A stretch of DNA of 64,000 nt from Aminobacter sp. AP02. GTDB lineage: Bacteria; Pseudomonadota; Alphaproteobacteria; Rhizobiales; Rhizobiaceae. A program made the translations under genes and the position numbers. The DNA is taken from the NCBI RefSeq assembly GCF_003148805.1, contig NZ_QGGX01000002.1:186001-250000 (forward strand), read 5' to 3'. Below the pieces are notes generated by a model. It was not told where the DNA came from and ran no database searches. It saw only the letters and a list, made by a program, of their open reading frames with translations. Positions 44,254 through 52,218 of the stretch are shown here, one piece after another (positions within the stretch are counted from its first letter, which is position 1; each line of letters opens with the position of its first letter).

Positions 44254-44294
44254 CAAAGAAAAAGGGCGCGGCCGGCTGAAAACCGACCGCGCCC
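44254..44294 (-). terminator. intrinsic terminator of ppa
   Basis: GGGCGCGG (44264-44271) pairs with CCGCGCCC (44287-44294). On the minus strand the stem is followed by CTTTTTCTTT, which fits ending ppa. It may also serve the convergent DUF167 gene. Confidence 0.8.
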
Positions 44295-44319
44295 GTACCG
44301 AATGACCGTAAGGCCGATC

Positions 44320-44856
44320 TCAGGCCTTGAGCTGCTTGGCGCGCTCGATGGCTTCGACGATCATCTTCTTGGCGTAGGCCGCGTCGTGCCAGCCGCCGAT
44401 CTTGACCCACTTGCCCGGCTCGAGATCCTTGTAGTGCTCGAAGAAGTGCTCGATCTGCTGGAGGGTGATCTCGGGCAGGTCGGTGTGATTGAACACGTTC
44501 TCGTAGCGGCGGGTAAGCTTGGGCGAAGGCACGGCGATGACCTTTTCGTCCTGGCCGGCATTGTCTTCCATGACCAGCACGCCGATGGGGCGCACGTTGA
44601 TGACGCAGCCGGGGACGAGCTGGCGCGTGTTGCAGACCAGAACGTCGATCGGGTCGCCGTCGCCGGAAAGCGTGTGCGGCACGAAACCGTAGTTACCCGG
44701 ATAGTGCATCGGGGTGTAGAGGAAGCGGTCGACGACGAGCGTTCCAGCCTCCTTGTCCATCTCGTACTTGATCGGCTGCCCGCCAACGGGCACCTCGATG
44801 ATCACGTTGACATCTTCGGGCGGGTTCTTGCCGATCGAAATGGCGTCGATGCGCAT
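44320..44856 (-). CDS. ppa: inorganic pyrophosphatase
   Basis: A 178-residue family I soluble pyrophosphatase that hydrolyses PPi to 2 Pi. Motifs: [51 protein letters not shown] with the metal-binding Asp cluster, and [16 protein letters not shown]. The length fits the bacterial hexameric enzyme. GGAG lies 7 nt before the ATG. It lies 104 bp downstream of the GNAT gene. Confidence 0.96.
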   Translation of the reverse strand: MRIDAISIGKNPPEDVNVIIEVPVGGQPIKYEMDKEAGTLVVDRFLYTPMHYPGNYGFVPHTLSGDGDPIDVLVCNTRQLVPGCVINVRPIGVLVMEDNAGQDEKVIAVPSPKLTRRYENVFNHTDLPEITLQQIEHFFEHYKDLEPGKWVKIGGWHDAAYAKKMIVEAIERAKQLKA

Positions 44857-44960
44857 TGGGAAAGCTCCAGATTAAAGGTGCCTCCCGATAAACGCCTTGG
44901 GCCGCGTGTGCAATGCAATATTGATTCGACCAAAGCCATGGCGCTTTGGCCGGCCAAGGG

Positions 44961-45467
44961 TCATTCCCAGACGAAGGCGACCTTCTTGAGCGCCTTCTGG
45001 TCGAAAACCTCGACACCTTCGGCGATGTCGCGGCCGCCGGCACCGGCGTAGAACGACAGCGCGTTCTCGTTTTCTTCGAGCGCCCACACCACCATGCCCT
45101 TGAGGCCGTGGTCGGCGAGGCGCTGGCGGGCTGCAGCGAACAGACGGCTGCCGAGCCCGATGCCCTGGCATTCGGGACGGAGGTAAAGTTCGTAGATCTC
45201 GCCCTGCTGCTTGAGCTCACGGGCGCGGTTGCGGCCGAGGGTGGCGTAGCCGGCGACCTTGCCGCCGATCTCGATGACCAGGACGGTCGCGGCGCGCCTG
45301 ATGGCGTTGGCCCACCATTCGCCGCCGCGGCGGTTGATCATTGTCGTCAGGGCGCGATGGGGAATGATGCCGGAATAGGCACCGCGCCAAGCCTCGTGGT
45401 GGACCTCTGCGATGGCGTCGGCATCGCGGGGCTCGGCTTTTCTGATGTCGATGGTCAGCGTGTTCAT
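44961..45467 (-). CDS. GNAT family N-acetyltransferase
   Basis: A 168-residue GCN5-type acetyltransferase. It starts MNTLTIDIRKAEPRDADAIAEVHHEAWRGAYSGIIPHRALTTMI and has acetyl-CoA motif A in ELYLRPECQGIGLGSRLFAAARQRL and the C-terminal ENENALSFYAGAGG segment. The acceptor is unknown; the start pattern recalls small-molecule acetyltransferases. It lies upstream of ppa on the same strand. Confidence 0.9.
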   Translation of the reverse strand: MNTLTIDIRKAEPRDADAIAEVHHEAWRGAYSGIIPHRALTTMINRRGGEWWANAIRRAATVLVIEIGGKVAGYATLGRNRARELKQQGEIYELYLRPECQGIGLGSRLFAAARQRLADHGLKGMVVWALEENENALSFYAGAGGRDIAEGVEVFDQKALKKVAFVWE

Positions 45468-45595
45468 AGTTTCTTAACCATAAACCGCGTTTCGACAGTT
45501 GCAAAGAGTCCGCCAGGGGCTGGACCGGCCTTTCACACGATTGGGAACGTGGATCACGGCAAGGTGTGTCCAAATGGACTCACCATCGCGGCAAG

Positions 45596-46234
45596 CTAGA
45601 TTTCGACGAGGTGATCGTCGAGTTCGTTGGCGTCGTCGGATGCTATCGGGAAATGCTCGGAAAGCAGGGCGCCGACAGTGGCGATTGCCGACACAAATCC
45701 ATCGGCGAGGCGGTTTTCGCGCGCCTGTTCGATCAGGTCGCCGACGATACGGTCCCAGGCAGGCTGCGGCACCTTGGCGTTGATGCCGGCGTCGGCGACG
45801 ACCTCGGCATAACGCTCGGCCAGCGAAACAAAGACCAGCACGCCGGTGCGTGAAGTCGTGAGATGGATGTTGCGGGCGTAGAACTGCCGGAGCGCGTTGG
45901 CGTGCGCTGCGCGCCAAAGCAGGCGGCGCGGCACCAGCCAGATGCGCAGGCCAGGTGCCCACCACAAAAGGGCGCAGGCAGCCGCGACCGCAAGCAATTG
46001 GACGATGACAAAATGCGGAAGCCTGACCGCGACCCACCAATGTTCGAGCGCGAAGGCGGCCAGCATGCTGACCAGCAGGATGCCGACGGTGACAGCAAAG
46101 GCAGAGGCGAAGAAATAGCCGTCGCTGCGGTGAGCGACGACACAATAGATCTCGCCCGCCGTTTGGGCTTCGGCGGCGCGGATGGCAGCGGCGATGCGTT
46201 CGTGGTCACCGGGGTTGAGGGTGGTTTGGGTCAT
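45596..46234 (-). CDS. TPM-domain membrane protein
   Basis: A 212-residue protein: TPM-domain start (NPGDHERIAAAIRAAEAQTAGEIYCVV), two membrane helices (about residues 45-90), then the rest of the TPM fold (TGVLVFVSLAERYAEVVADAGINAKV). It is the third gene of the lemA-TPM-TPM operon, starting 2 nt after the upstream TPM gene's stop. The start at 46234 (MTQTTLNPGDHER) is preferred because the frame further up has no domain sense. The function is unknown; related pairs are thought to act at the membrane. Confidence 0.88.
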   Translation of the reverse strand: MTQTTLNPGDHERIAAAIRAAEAQTAGEIYCVVAHRSDGYFFASAFAVTVGILLVSMLAAFALEHWWVAVRLPHFVIVQLLAVAAACALLWWAPGLRIWLVPRRLLWRAAHANALRQFYARNIHLTTSRTGVLVFVSLAERYAEVVADAGINAKVPQPAWDRIVGDLIEQARENRLADGFVSAIATVGALLSEHFPIASDDANELDDHLVEI

Positions 46235-46236
46235 GT

Positions 46237-47226
46237 CTACCAGCTCCCCGACGATCCGCCGCCACCGGAGGAGCCGCCTCCGCCGGAGAAGCCACCTCCG
46301 CCCGACGACCAGCCGCCGCCACCGCCCGACCAGCCTCCGCCGCCCGAGCTCCAGCCGCCACCCGAACCGCCCGAGCGCTGGTTGTAGTTGAACGTCATGC
46401 CAAGCCAGATGTAGCGACCAGGCCCGAGCTTGCGGCCGTAGATGCGCGGCAGGATCGCCATGGCCATGCCGCCGAAGAACAGGACGATCCAAAGCGCGAT
46501 GAAGACGAAGAAGATGATGTCGTCTTCGCTCATGCCTGTCAGGGCGGTCTGTTCGTTGCGCTTGGCGCGAGCCTCGAGCTCGGCGCCTTCACCTTCGACC
46601 ACCATGACGATGTCGTCGACGGCCTTGGAGATGCCGCCGGAAAAGTCACCCGCGCGGAAGGCCGGCACCATGGTGTTTTCGATGATCAGCTTGGTGTGCA
46701 GGTCGGTCAGAACGCCTTCGAGACCGTAGCCAACCTCGATGCGCATGCGCCGGTCATTGGGGGCGACGATCACAAGCACGCCATTGTCCTCGCCCGCCTG
46801 GCCGAGCTTCCAGGCGCGGTACAGCCGGTTGGCGTAGGGTTCGATCTCTTCACCATCGAGGCTGGGAACGGTGGCGACGACGATCTGGTCCGAAGATTTC
46901 TGCTCGAATGCCTGGAGCTTCTGCACCAGATCGGCCTCGGTGGCCGGGTCGATGATGCCGGCATTATCGACGACGCGGCCGGTAAGGGCGGGGAGTTCGG
47001 CGGCAAGGGCGGGAAGGGAGATTAGCAATGCCGAAACAATCAGGACCAGCAGCCGAAAAAACGCCCCAAGGAAAGGGTCGCGCCGCCCCTCATCCGCCTG
47101 CCGGCACCTTCTCCCCGTAGCGGACGGGGAGAAGGGACAAGCGGCAACGCCGACGCCCCCCTCGCCCCGTTTACGGGGAGAGGGTAAGGGTGAGGGGCAT
47201 AGCTCGCCCATCCGCGAGAAAAGCAC
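46237..47226 (-). CDS. TPM-domain protein, YgcG-like, with Gly-rich tail and a repeat-derived N-terminus
   Basis: About 325-330 residues. A signal peptide-like segment (RLLVLIVSALLISLPALAA) leads into a TPM domain (LTGRVVDNAGIIDPATEADLVQKL, QIVVATVPSLDGEEIEPYANRLYRAWKLG, NGVLVIVAPNDRRMRIEVGYGLEGVL), a membrane helix (IIFFVFIALWIVLFFGGMAMAIL), and a Gly/Ser/Trp-rich tail of short repeats ending SSGSW. The first about 45 residues are encoded by the 118-bp repeat at 47082-47200, so the native start is unclear: GTG 47226 and ATG 47211 are the only upstream starts, neither with a convincing ribosome site. It follows lemA by 24 bp. Confidence 0.82.
   Translation of the reverse strand: MLFSRMGELCPSPLPSPRKRGEGGVGVAACPFSPSATGRRCRQADEGRRDPFLGAFFRLLVLIVSALLISLPALAAELPALTGRVVDNAGIIDPATEADLVQKLQAFEQKSSDQIVVATVPSLDGEEIEPYANRLYRAWKLGQAGEDNGVLVIVAPNDRRMRIEVGYGLEGVLTDLHTKLIIENTMVPAFRAGDFSGGISKAVDDIVMVVEGEGAELEARAKRNEQTALTGMSEDDIIFFVFIALWIVLFFGGMAMAILPRIYGRKLGPGRYIWLGMTFNYNQRSGGSGGGWSSGGGGWSGGGGGWSSGGGGFSGGGGSSGGGGSSGSW
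47082..47200. repeat. 119-bp GC-rich repeat, copy 2, inside the 5' end of the TPM gene
   Basis: It begins GCCGCCCCTCATCCGCCTGC and ends AAGGGTGAGGGGCAT and closely matches the copy at 8662-8779 in ends, length and orientation. It lies at the lemA-TPM junction and stays in an open frame on the minus strand, adding an N-terminal extension to the TPM protein. Confidence 0.88.
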
Positions 47227-47250
47227 TGCTTTGACGCCTGACCGCTGCGG

Positions 47251-47886
47251 TCACCCGCCCTGCTTAGTGCCGAAATTGACTTTTGGCGCCTCGAGCTTGT
47301 CTTCGGCGACGGTGAAGTTCTGGAATGGCTGATTGCGGAACCACAGGGAGTTCCACAGCATGGAGGGGAAGGTCTTGAGCGAGGTGTTGTAGACGCGAAC
47401 CGTCTCGATGTAGTCGCGACGGGCGACCGCGATGCGGTTTTCGGTGCCTTCAAGCTGGGCCTGCAGCGCCATGAAGTTCTGGTTGGCCTTGAGATCGGGA
47501 TAGTTCTCGACAACCGCGAGCAGGCGCGACAGCGCGCTCGTCAGCCCCGCCTGGTTGTCCTGGAAAGCCTTGAAGGCATTGGGGTCGGTCAATGTCTCGG
47601 GCGTGACGGTGACCTGGGTTGCCTTGGCGCGGGCCTGGACGACGCCTTCGAGCGTGTCCTGTTCGTGCGAGGCGTAGCCCTTCACCGTTTCGACGAGGTT
47701 GGGGATGAGATCGGCGCGGCGCTGGTATTGGTTCAGCACTTCGCTCCAGGCGGCTTTCGCCTGCTCTTCCTGTGTCGGGATGGTGTTGTAGCCGCAGGCC
47801 GAAAGCAACGGCACGACGACGGCCAGGAAGACGAACGCTGGAAGCAGGCGGAAAGCAGGAAGTGCCGGCGAAGCTTGCATGCGCAT
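47251..47886 (-). CDS. lemA: LemA family lipoprotein
   Basis: A 211-residue LemA protein. The signal peptide has a lipobox (LLSACGY), so the mature protein is probably a lipid-anchored periplasmic helical bundle. Family motifs: EEQAKAAWSEVLNQYQRRADLIPNLVETVKGYASHEQDTLEGVVQARAKA, LSRLLAVVENYPDLKANQNFMALQAQLEGTENRIAVARRDYIETVRVYN and FPSMLW. It is the first gene of the lemA-TPM-TPM operon, a common grouping of unknown function. Confidence 0.93.
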   Translation of the reverse strand: MRMQASPALPAFRLLPAFVFLAVVVPLLSACGYNTIPTQEEQAKAAWSEVLNQYQRRADLIPNLVETVKGYASHEQDTLEGVVQARAKATQVTVTPETLTDPNAFKAFQDNQAGLTSALSRLLAVVENYPDLKANQNFMALQAQLEGTENRIAVARRDYIETVRVYNTSLKTFPSMLWNSLWFRNQPFQNFTVAEDKLEAPKVNFGTKQGG

Positions 47887-47988
47887 CGGATTGTCCTCGA
47901 CAAAGCAACTGATGCCACAGCATTATCACAAACATGGCCGGAAAAAACCGGCGTTCGATTTGGCGATGATGCCGGGAGAACTTTGACG

Positions 47989-48246
47989 ATGGCGTCGCCT
48001 CGAGACAGCGACGGCGAAAAGGAATCGCGCCGTATCCTCGACCGCATTGCGCGTGAGAGCGATCCCGGCGGGGGATCTTTCGTCGCGCGCAAGACCAGCG
48101 AGATGCGCAATCATCTCAGCGCCGCCGACGTGAACAAGGCCGATCCTATCGAGCATATCGGCACGCGCATTGGCCGCATCCTAGGCTTCGTGCTGACCGT
48201 TGGCCTGACCCTGTGGCTGATCAACTATCTCGTTCGAGGCGGATAA
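47989..48246 (+). CDS. small single-helix membrane protein, hypothetical
   Basis: An 85-residue protein. A charged cytoplasmic part (MASPRDSDGEKESRRILDRIARESDPGGGSF) is followed by one C-terminal membrane helix (ILGFVLTVGLTLWLINYLV). I know no function; similar short proteins occur in rhizobia upstream of pyridoxal kinase genes, from memory. GGGAGAAC precedes the ATG. It lies 4 nt before pdxY, so it is in that operon. Confidence 0.75.
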   Translation: MASPRDSDGEKESRRILDRIARESDPGGGSFVARKTSEMRNHLSAADVNKADPIEHIGTRIGRILGFVLTVGLTLWLINYLVRGG

Positions 48247-48250
48247 TTCC

Positions 48251-49156
48251 ATGACATCTGAAGCCGGGACAGCCGCGCCACGCGCGGTGATCGTCGTGTC
48301 GAGCCATGTCGCGCGCGGGTCGGTGGGCAACCGCGCGGCGGTGTTCGCGCTTGAGACGCTGGGACATCCAGTCTGGGCGGTGCCGACGGTGATCTTGCCC
48401 TGGCATCCCGGCCACGGCCGCGCGACCCGCATCGTACCGCCGACCGAACAATTTGCCGCCTTCATGGCCGATCTCGAACGGGCGCCGTGGCTGGGCGAGG
48501 TGGCGGCGGTGCTGTCGGGCTATCTCGGCGAGCCAGGCCAGGTGGAGGCCGTGGCCTCGCTGGTCGAGACGGTGAAGGCGAAGAACCCGAAGGCGCTTTA
48601 TGTCTGCGATCCTGTCATCGGCGATTCCGGCGGACTCTATGTCGCCGAGGCGCTGGCGGCAGGCATTCGTGACCGGTTGCTGCCCTTGGCCGATATCGCG
48701 ACGCCCAATCGCTACGAGCTGGAGTGGCTGGCGGGCGCCAAGGCCGACGACATGCGCGCGACCATGGCGGCTGCCCTCGGGCTCGGGCCGGCAACGATGC
48801 TGGTAACCTCGGCGCATGCGATGATGGCCGGTGGCACCGGCAATCTGCTGGTCACCCAGACGCAGGCGCTGCTGGCCGAACATCGCACGGTCGAGCAGCC
48901 ACCCAACGGACTTGGCGACCTCAGCGCCGCGGTTTTCCTGGCGCGGTTGCTTGCCGGCCAGACGGCAGGGAAGGCGCTGCAAACGACCACCGCTTCGGTC
49001 TACGAAATACTCGCCCGCACCTCCAAACGCGGCGGTGATGAACTGCAGCTGGAGACCGATGCGCAAAGCCTGTCGCATCCGATGGCGATGGTCGAACTGC
49101 GGACGCTGATCCATCCATCGCGGAGCCGAAAACCCAGTCTGGATTCAGGGGCGTGA
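48251..49156 (+). CDS. pdxY: pyridoxal kinase PdxY-like
   Basis: A 301-residue ribokinase-fold enzyme that phosphorylates pyridoxal to PLP. Motifs: SSHVARGSVGNRAAVFALETLGHPVWAVPTVILPWHPGHG, ALYVCDPVIGDSGGLYV, IATPNRYELEWLAG, and the catalytic anion-hole motif as PNGLGDLSAAVFLARLL (usual G-T-G-D has Leu for Thr; the catalytic Asp is kept). It is overlapped by the DUF429 gene (GTGA). Confidence 0.9.
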   Translation: MTSEAGTAAPRAVIVVSSHVARGSVGNRAAVFALETLGHPVWAVPTVILPWHPGHGRATRIVPPTEQFAAFMADLERAPWLGEVAAVLSGYLGEPGQVEAVASLVETVKAKNPKALYVCDPVIGDSGGLYVAEALAAGIRDRLLPLADIATPNRYELEWLAGAKADDMRATMAAALGLGPATMLVTSAHAMMAGGTGNLLVTQTQALLAEHRTVEQPPNGLGDLSAAVFLARLLAGQTAGKALQTTTASVYEILARTSKRGGDELQLETDAQSLSHPMAMVELRTLIHPSRSRKPSLDSGA

Positions 49157-49911
49157 CGGTTGCCGGCGTCGATGGCTGCAAGGGTGGCTGGATCGCTGCG
49201 ATCCGCAGCGACGCCGGGACACTTCCGAGAGCCGAGGTGTTCTCCAGCTTCGAGGGACTTCTGACGGCGTTGCCTGACGAGGCCATTGTGGTGGTCGACA
49301 TGCCTATCGGCCTGCCTGACTTCACGATCAAGGGAGGGCGTGGACCCGAGGCTTTGGTGCGGCCGCTGCTCGGCCAGCGGCAGTCGAGCGTGTTTTCGAT
49401 CCCCTCGCGAGCGGCAGTTCATGCCGAGACGGCCGACTTCACAGACCTTGAGGGCTGGTATGCCGCGCATCGCCGGGCGAGCGAGGTTGCAATGCAGACC
49501 TCCGAACCGCCACGTGGCGTGTCGATCCAGGCTTTCGACATCTTCTCCAAGATCCGCGAGATCGACGCGCTGATGATGGCGCGGCCGCACTTGCGCGAGC
49601 GCGTGATCGAATCGCATCCGGAAGTGGCGTTCTGGCGGTTGAATGACGGGCAGGCGATGAGCCTGCCGAAGAAGGTAAAGGGTCGTGTGAACCTCGCCGG
49701 CATGGAAGAGCGGAGGATGCTGCTGGCGCGGTGCGGCCATCACCGTGCTTTTCTCGATCAAACACCGCCGCGCGGCGCTGCACCTGATGATTTTCTCGAC
49801 GCTTGCGCAATGATGCTGATTGCCGAACGGCACAAGCGCGGGGAGACCACAAGTTTTCCGTCGCCGCCTGGCAGGGATGCCTATGGCATTCCGGTCGCGA
49901 TCTGGGTTTAA
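49153..49911 (+). CDS. DUF429 domain protein (predicted RNase H-like nuclease)
   Basis: A 252-residue DUF429 protein. It begins with GTG overlapping the pdxY stop and reads VAGVDGCKGGWIAAI, then VVVDMPIGLPD, and near the C-terminus DDFLDACAMMLIAERHKRG; the three acidic motifs match the RNase H-like catalytic layout predicted for this family. No experimental function is known to me. Coupling to pdxY is clear but unexplained. Confidence 0.88.
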   Translation: MTVAGVDGCKGGWIAAIRSDAGTLPRAEVFSSFEGLLTALPDEAIVVVDMPIGLPDFTIKGGRGPEALVRPLLGQRQSSVFSIPSRAAVHAETADFTDLEGWYAAHRRASEVAMQTSEPPRGVSIQAFDIFSKIREIDALMMARPHLRERVIESHPEVAFWRLNDGQAMSLPKKVKGRVNLAGMEERRMLLARCGHHRAFLDQTPPRGAAPDDFLDACAMMLIAERHKRGETTSFPSPPGRDAYGIPVAIWV

Positions 49912-49943
49912 TGGCCCGGACGTTCGTTGCGGAGGAAGCGGCG

Positions 49944-50363
49944 ATGAAGGCTGTCAGGGCAATCGTTGCAGGCGCTGTGCTTGCCATGGCCATTTGCGCC
50001 GTGCCGCTCCAGGCGCTCGCCCAGCAAAGCATCATCGACCGTTGGTATGATGCCTTGCTGAAAGCCGATCGCGCCGCGCTTTCGGAGCTGCTGGCCGATG
50101 ATGCGACGATCACGCTCGACGATCTCGACGTGACCCAGTCCAAGGCCGAGTTCATCGCCTCGATGGATGAATGGGAAACGGCGGCCAAGGGCGCCACCAT
50201 CCGCCACAAGATCGAGAGCGAGGTGGGCGACACCACGATGGTGCTGACCTGCTACGACTTTCCCGGCAACGACATGACGATGCGCGAGATGTTCACGACG
50301 AGGGATGGACGCATCGTAGCCAATACGCAATCGACGGTTGGCGACGGTTGCGAAACGCCATGA
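49944..50363 (+). CDS. secreted NTF2/SnoaL-like protein
   Basis: A 139-residue protein. A signal peptide (AIVAGAVLAMAICAVPLQALA, cleaved near residue 24) precedes a SnoaL/NTF2-like fold: IIDRWYDALLKADRAALSELLADDATITLDD is the typical opening, with MREMFTTRDGRIVANTQSTVG at the end. It is probably periplasmic; the ligand is unknown. GGAGGAAGC gives a strong ribosome site. It lies 32 nt after DUF429 and may share its transcript. Confidence 0.83.
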   Translation: MKAVRAIVAGAVLAMAICAVPLQALAQQSIIDRWYDALLKADRAALSELLADDATITLDDLDVTQSKAEFIASMDEWETAAKGATIRHKIESEVGDTTMVLTCYDFPGNDMTMREMFTTRDGRIVANTQSTVGDGCETP

Positions 50364-50368
50364 CGCGA

Positions 50369-51622
50369 TTACTTCAGCCGCGTCATCAGTGAGGGTTCGG
50401 GCAGGCGGCGCCAGATCAGCCATGACACGATTGCGACAAGGCCCATTGCGGGAATGACCGTGGCGAGAGCGTTGACCGGATCACCCATCCATGCCGCCAC
50501 CGCGCCGCCGACCATGCCGGCGCCCATCTGGAAGAAGCCCATCATGGAAGAGGCGGCACCTGCATTTTTGGGGAAGGGGGCCATGGCCGCCGTCATCATC
50601 GCCGGCGTTACCATGGCGATGCCGAAGGCGTAGGTGCCGACTGGGACCATGACGAGCAGGAACGTGGGCTCATATGTCCTGAGCAGGATGGCCATGGAAA
50701 TGGCGCCGATGGCAACGAAGGTCAGGCCGACCGGCACCATGCACACGGCGCCGAAGCGGGGCATGAGCATGCGCATGACGACCGCTCCGGCCATGAAATT
50801 GGCCGTCTGCATCAGCATGCCGATGCCGAACTGGGTTGGAGTCAGGCCGACACGCTCCATCAGGATGAAGGCGAGCACCGTGGCCTGGGTGTAGATCGCG
50901 CCTGTAGTGCCGGCGATGACCAGGCAGCACAGAACGAAATAAGGGCTGCGAAACAGCGAGCCGTACGACGTGATGAGCGCCGTCGGGCGGATGCGGCTCA
51001 GGTCGCGCGTCACCGTCTCGCGCAGGACGAACATGGCGACCAGCATGACAACGATGCCGAGCAGCACCATGACGATGAAGATGGCATGCCAGCCGAAGAA
51101 CTCCATCGTCAGGCCGCCCAGCGTCGGGGCGATGGCCGGGCCGAGCGCCAGAAGGATGCCGATCATGTTCATGATGCGGGCCGAGCGCTCATGGGTGAAG
51201 ACGTCGCGCACGACCGCGCGCGCCACCGACACGCCCACGGCGGCGCCGACGCCCTGGAGGAAGCGGGCGGCGACCAGTGTTTCGATATTGGGCGCCATCA
51301 GCGCCAGCACGCTCGCCGCGAGATAGATCGCCATGAAAACCAGCGTGATCGGGCGGCGGCCGAAACCATCCGACAGCGGGCCGCAGATGAGCTGGGCAAA
51401 GGCGAAACCGCCGAAATAGAGCGACAGCGTCATCTTGACCGCCGCCTCGGTGGTGCCGAAGGCTTGGACGATCTCGGGCATGGCCGGGGTGAACAGCGCC
51501 AGCGAGATCGGGCCGATGGCGACCATCAGGCCCCCGATCACGGAGACCCGGCGTTCGCTCATGATCGGTGTGGCGGTAACTTCCAATGGTTCGGCCATGG
51601 CAATGTCGGTTCGCATGTTCAT
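50369..51622 (-). CDS. MFS multidrug efflux transporter, Bcr/CflA family
   Basis: A 417-residue 12-helix MFS drug antiporter. Bcr/CflA marks: IGGLMVAIGPISLALFTPAMPEIVQAFGTTEAAVKMTLSLYFGGFAFAQLICGPLSDGFGRRPITL and ARFLQGVGAAVGVSVARAVVRDVF (motif C). Its ATG overlaps the marR stop by 4 bp, so the repressor and pump form one operon; the drug is unknown. Confidence 0.92.
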   Translation of the reverse strand: MNMRTDIAMAEPLEVTATPIMSERRVSVIGGLMVAIGPISLALFTPAMPEIVQAFGTTEAAVKMTLSLYFGGFAFAQLICGPLSDGFGRRPITLVFMAIYLAASVLALMAPNIETLVAARFLQGVGAAVGVSVARAVVRDVFTHERSARIMNMIGILLALGPAIAPTLGGLTMEFFGWHAIFIVMVLLGIVVMLVAMFVLRETVTRDLSRIRPTALITSYGSLFRSPYFVLCCLVIAGTTGAIYTQATVLAFILMERVGLTPTQFGIGMLMQTANFMAGAVVMRMLMPRFGAVCMVPVGLTFVAIGAISMAILLRTYEPTFLLVMVPVGTYAFGIAMVTPAMMTAAMAPFPKNAGAASSMMGFFQMGAGMVGGAVAAWMGDPVNALATVIPAMGLVAIVSWLIWRRLPEPSLMTRLK

Positions 51623-52095
51623 GCCGCCGCATCCTCGCTCGAAAGCGCTTCGGTGCGAACTGCAAGCAGGTTGGACCGGGCGGTGCGCAGCGCGGCCAGC
51701 ACGCGCTGCCAGTCGTCGGGATCGATGCCGTGGGCGGCTTCGCTGCGGATCGATGCGGCGATCGGCTCGATCTGCTTGACCACCGTCGAGCCAGCGTCGG
51801 TCAGGGTGACGAGCTTGGCGCGACGATCGGCAGGGTCGGGCTGGCGTTCGACAAATCCCTTGGCCTCGAGCCGGTCGACCAAGCCGCTCAGCGTCATTGC
51901 CTCGATGCCAAGGCGATCGGCAAGGGCGGTCTGACGGATCGGGCCGGCGCGCAATACGTTGAACAGCGCACGGCCCTCGCCGGTCGTCAGGCCCAGGCCG
52001 GCTTCGGTTGTGCGGCGATCCATCTCGGCGCGGATGATGCGCGACAGATCATTGACGATGAACCCGAATGTGTCGGTGTCGAGGCCGGTGGGCAT
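51619..52095 (-). CDS. MarR family transcriptional regulator
   Basis: A 158-residue winged-helix MarR protein: LTTGEGRALFNVLRAGPIRQTALADRLGIEAMTLSGLVDRLEAKGFVERQPDPADRRAKLVTLTDAG is the DNA-binding region with the beta-wing DRR. It is upstream of and coupled to the MFS gene and probably represses its own operon through the inverted repeat at 52100-52130. Confidence 0.93.
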   Translation of the reverse strand: MPTGLDTDTFGFIVNDLSRIIRAEMDRRTTEAGLGLTTGEGRALFNVLRAGPIRQTALADRLGIEAMTLSGLVDRLEAKGFVERQPDPADRRAKLVTLTDAGSTVVKQIEPIAASIRSEAAHGIDPDDWQRVLAALRTARSNLLAVRTEALSSEDAAA

Positions 52096-52099
52096 TTTG

Positions 52100-52130
52100 C
52101 TAAGTAATCCTTATTATATGTCTCACTTAG
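52100..52130. promoter_or_regulatory. candidate MarR operator
   Basis: CTAAGT and ACTTAG lie 19 nt apart in AT-rich DNA (AATCCTTATTATATG), starting 5 bp upstream of the marR start. It is well placed to block the marR-MFS promoter. Predicted from symmetry only. Confidence 0.5.
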
Positions 52131-52218
52131 TTTGCCGCAGGCGACGAGTCAATCCGGTTGCGCAGCCTCAGGTACGGCCCTACATCGAGGCTGTTCGCAG
52201 TTATCAAGGAATCGCTTC

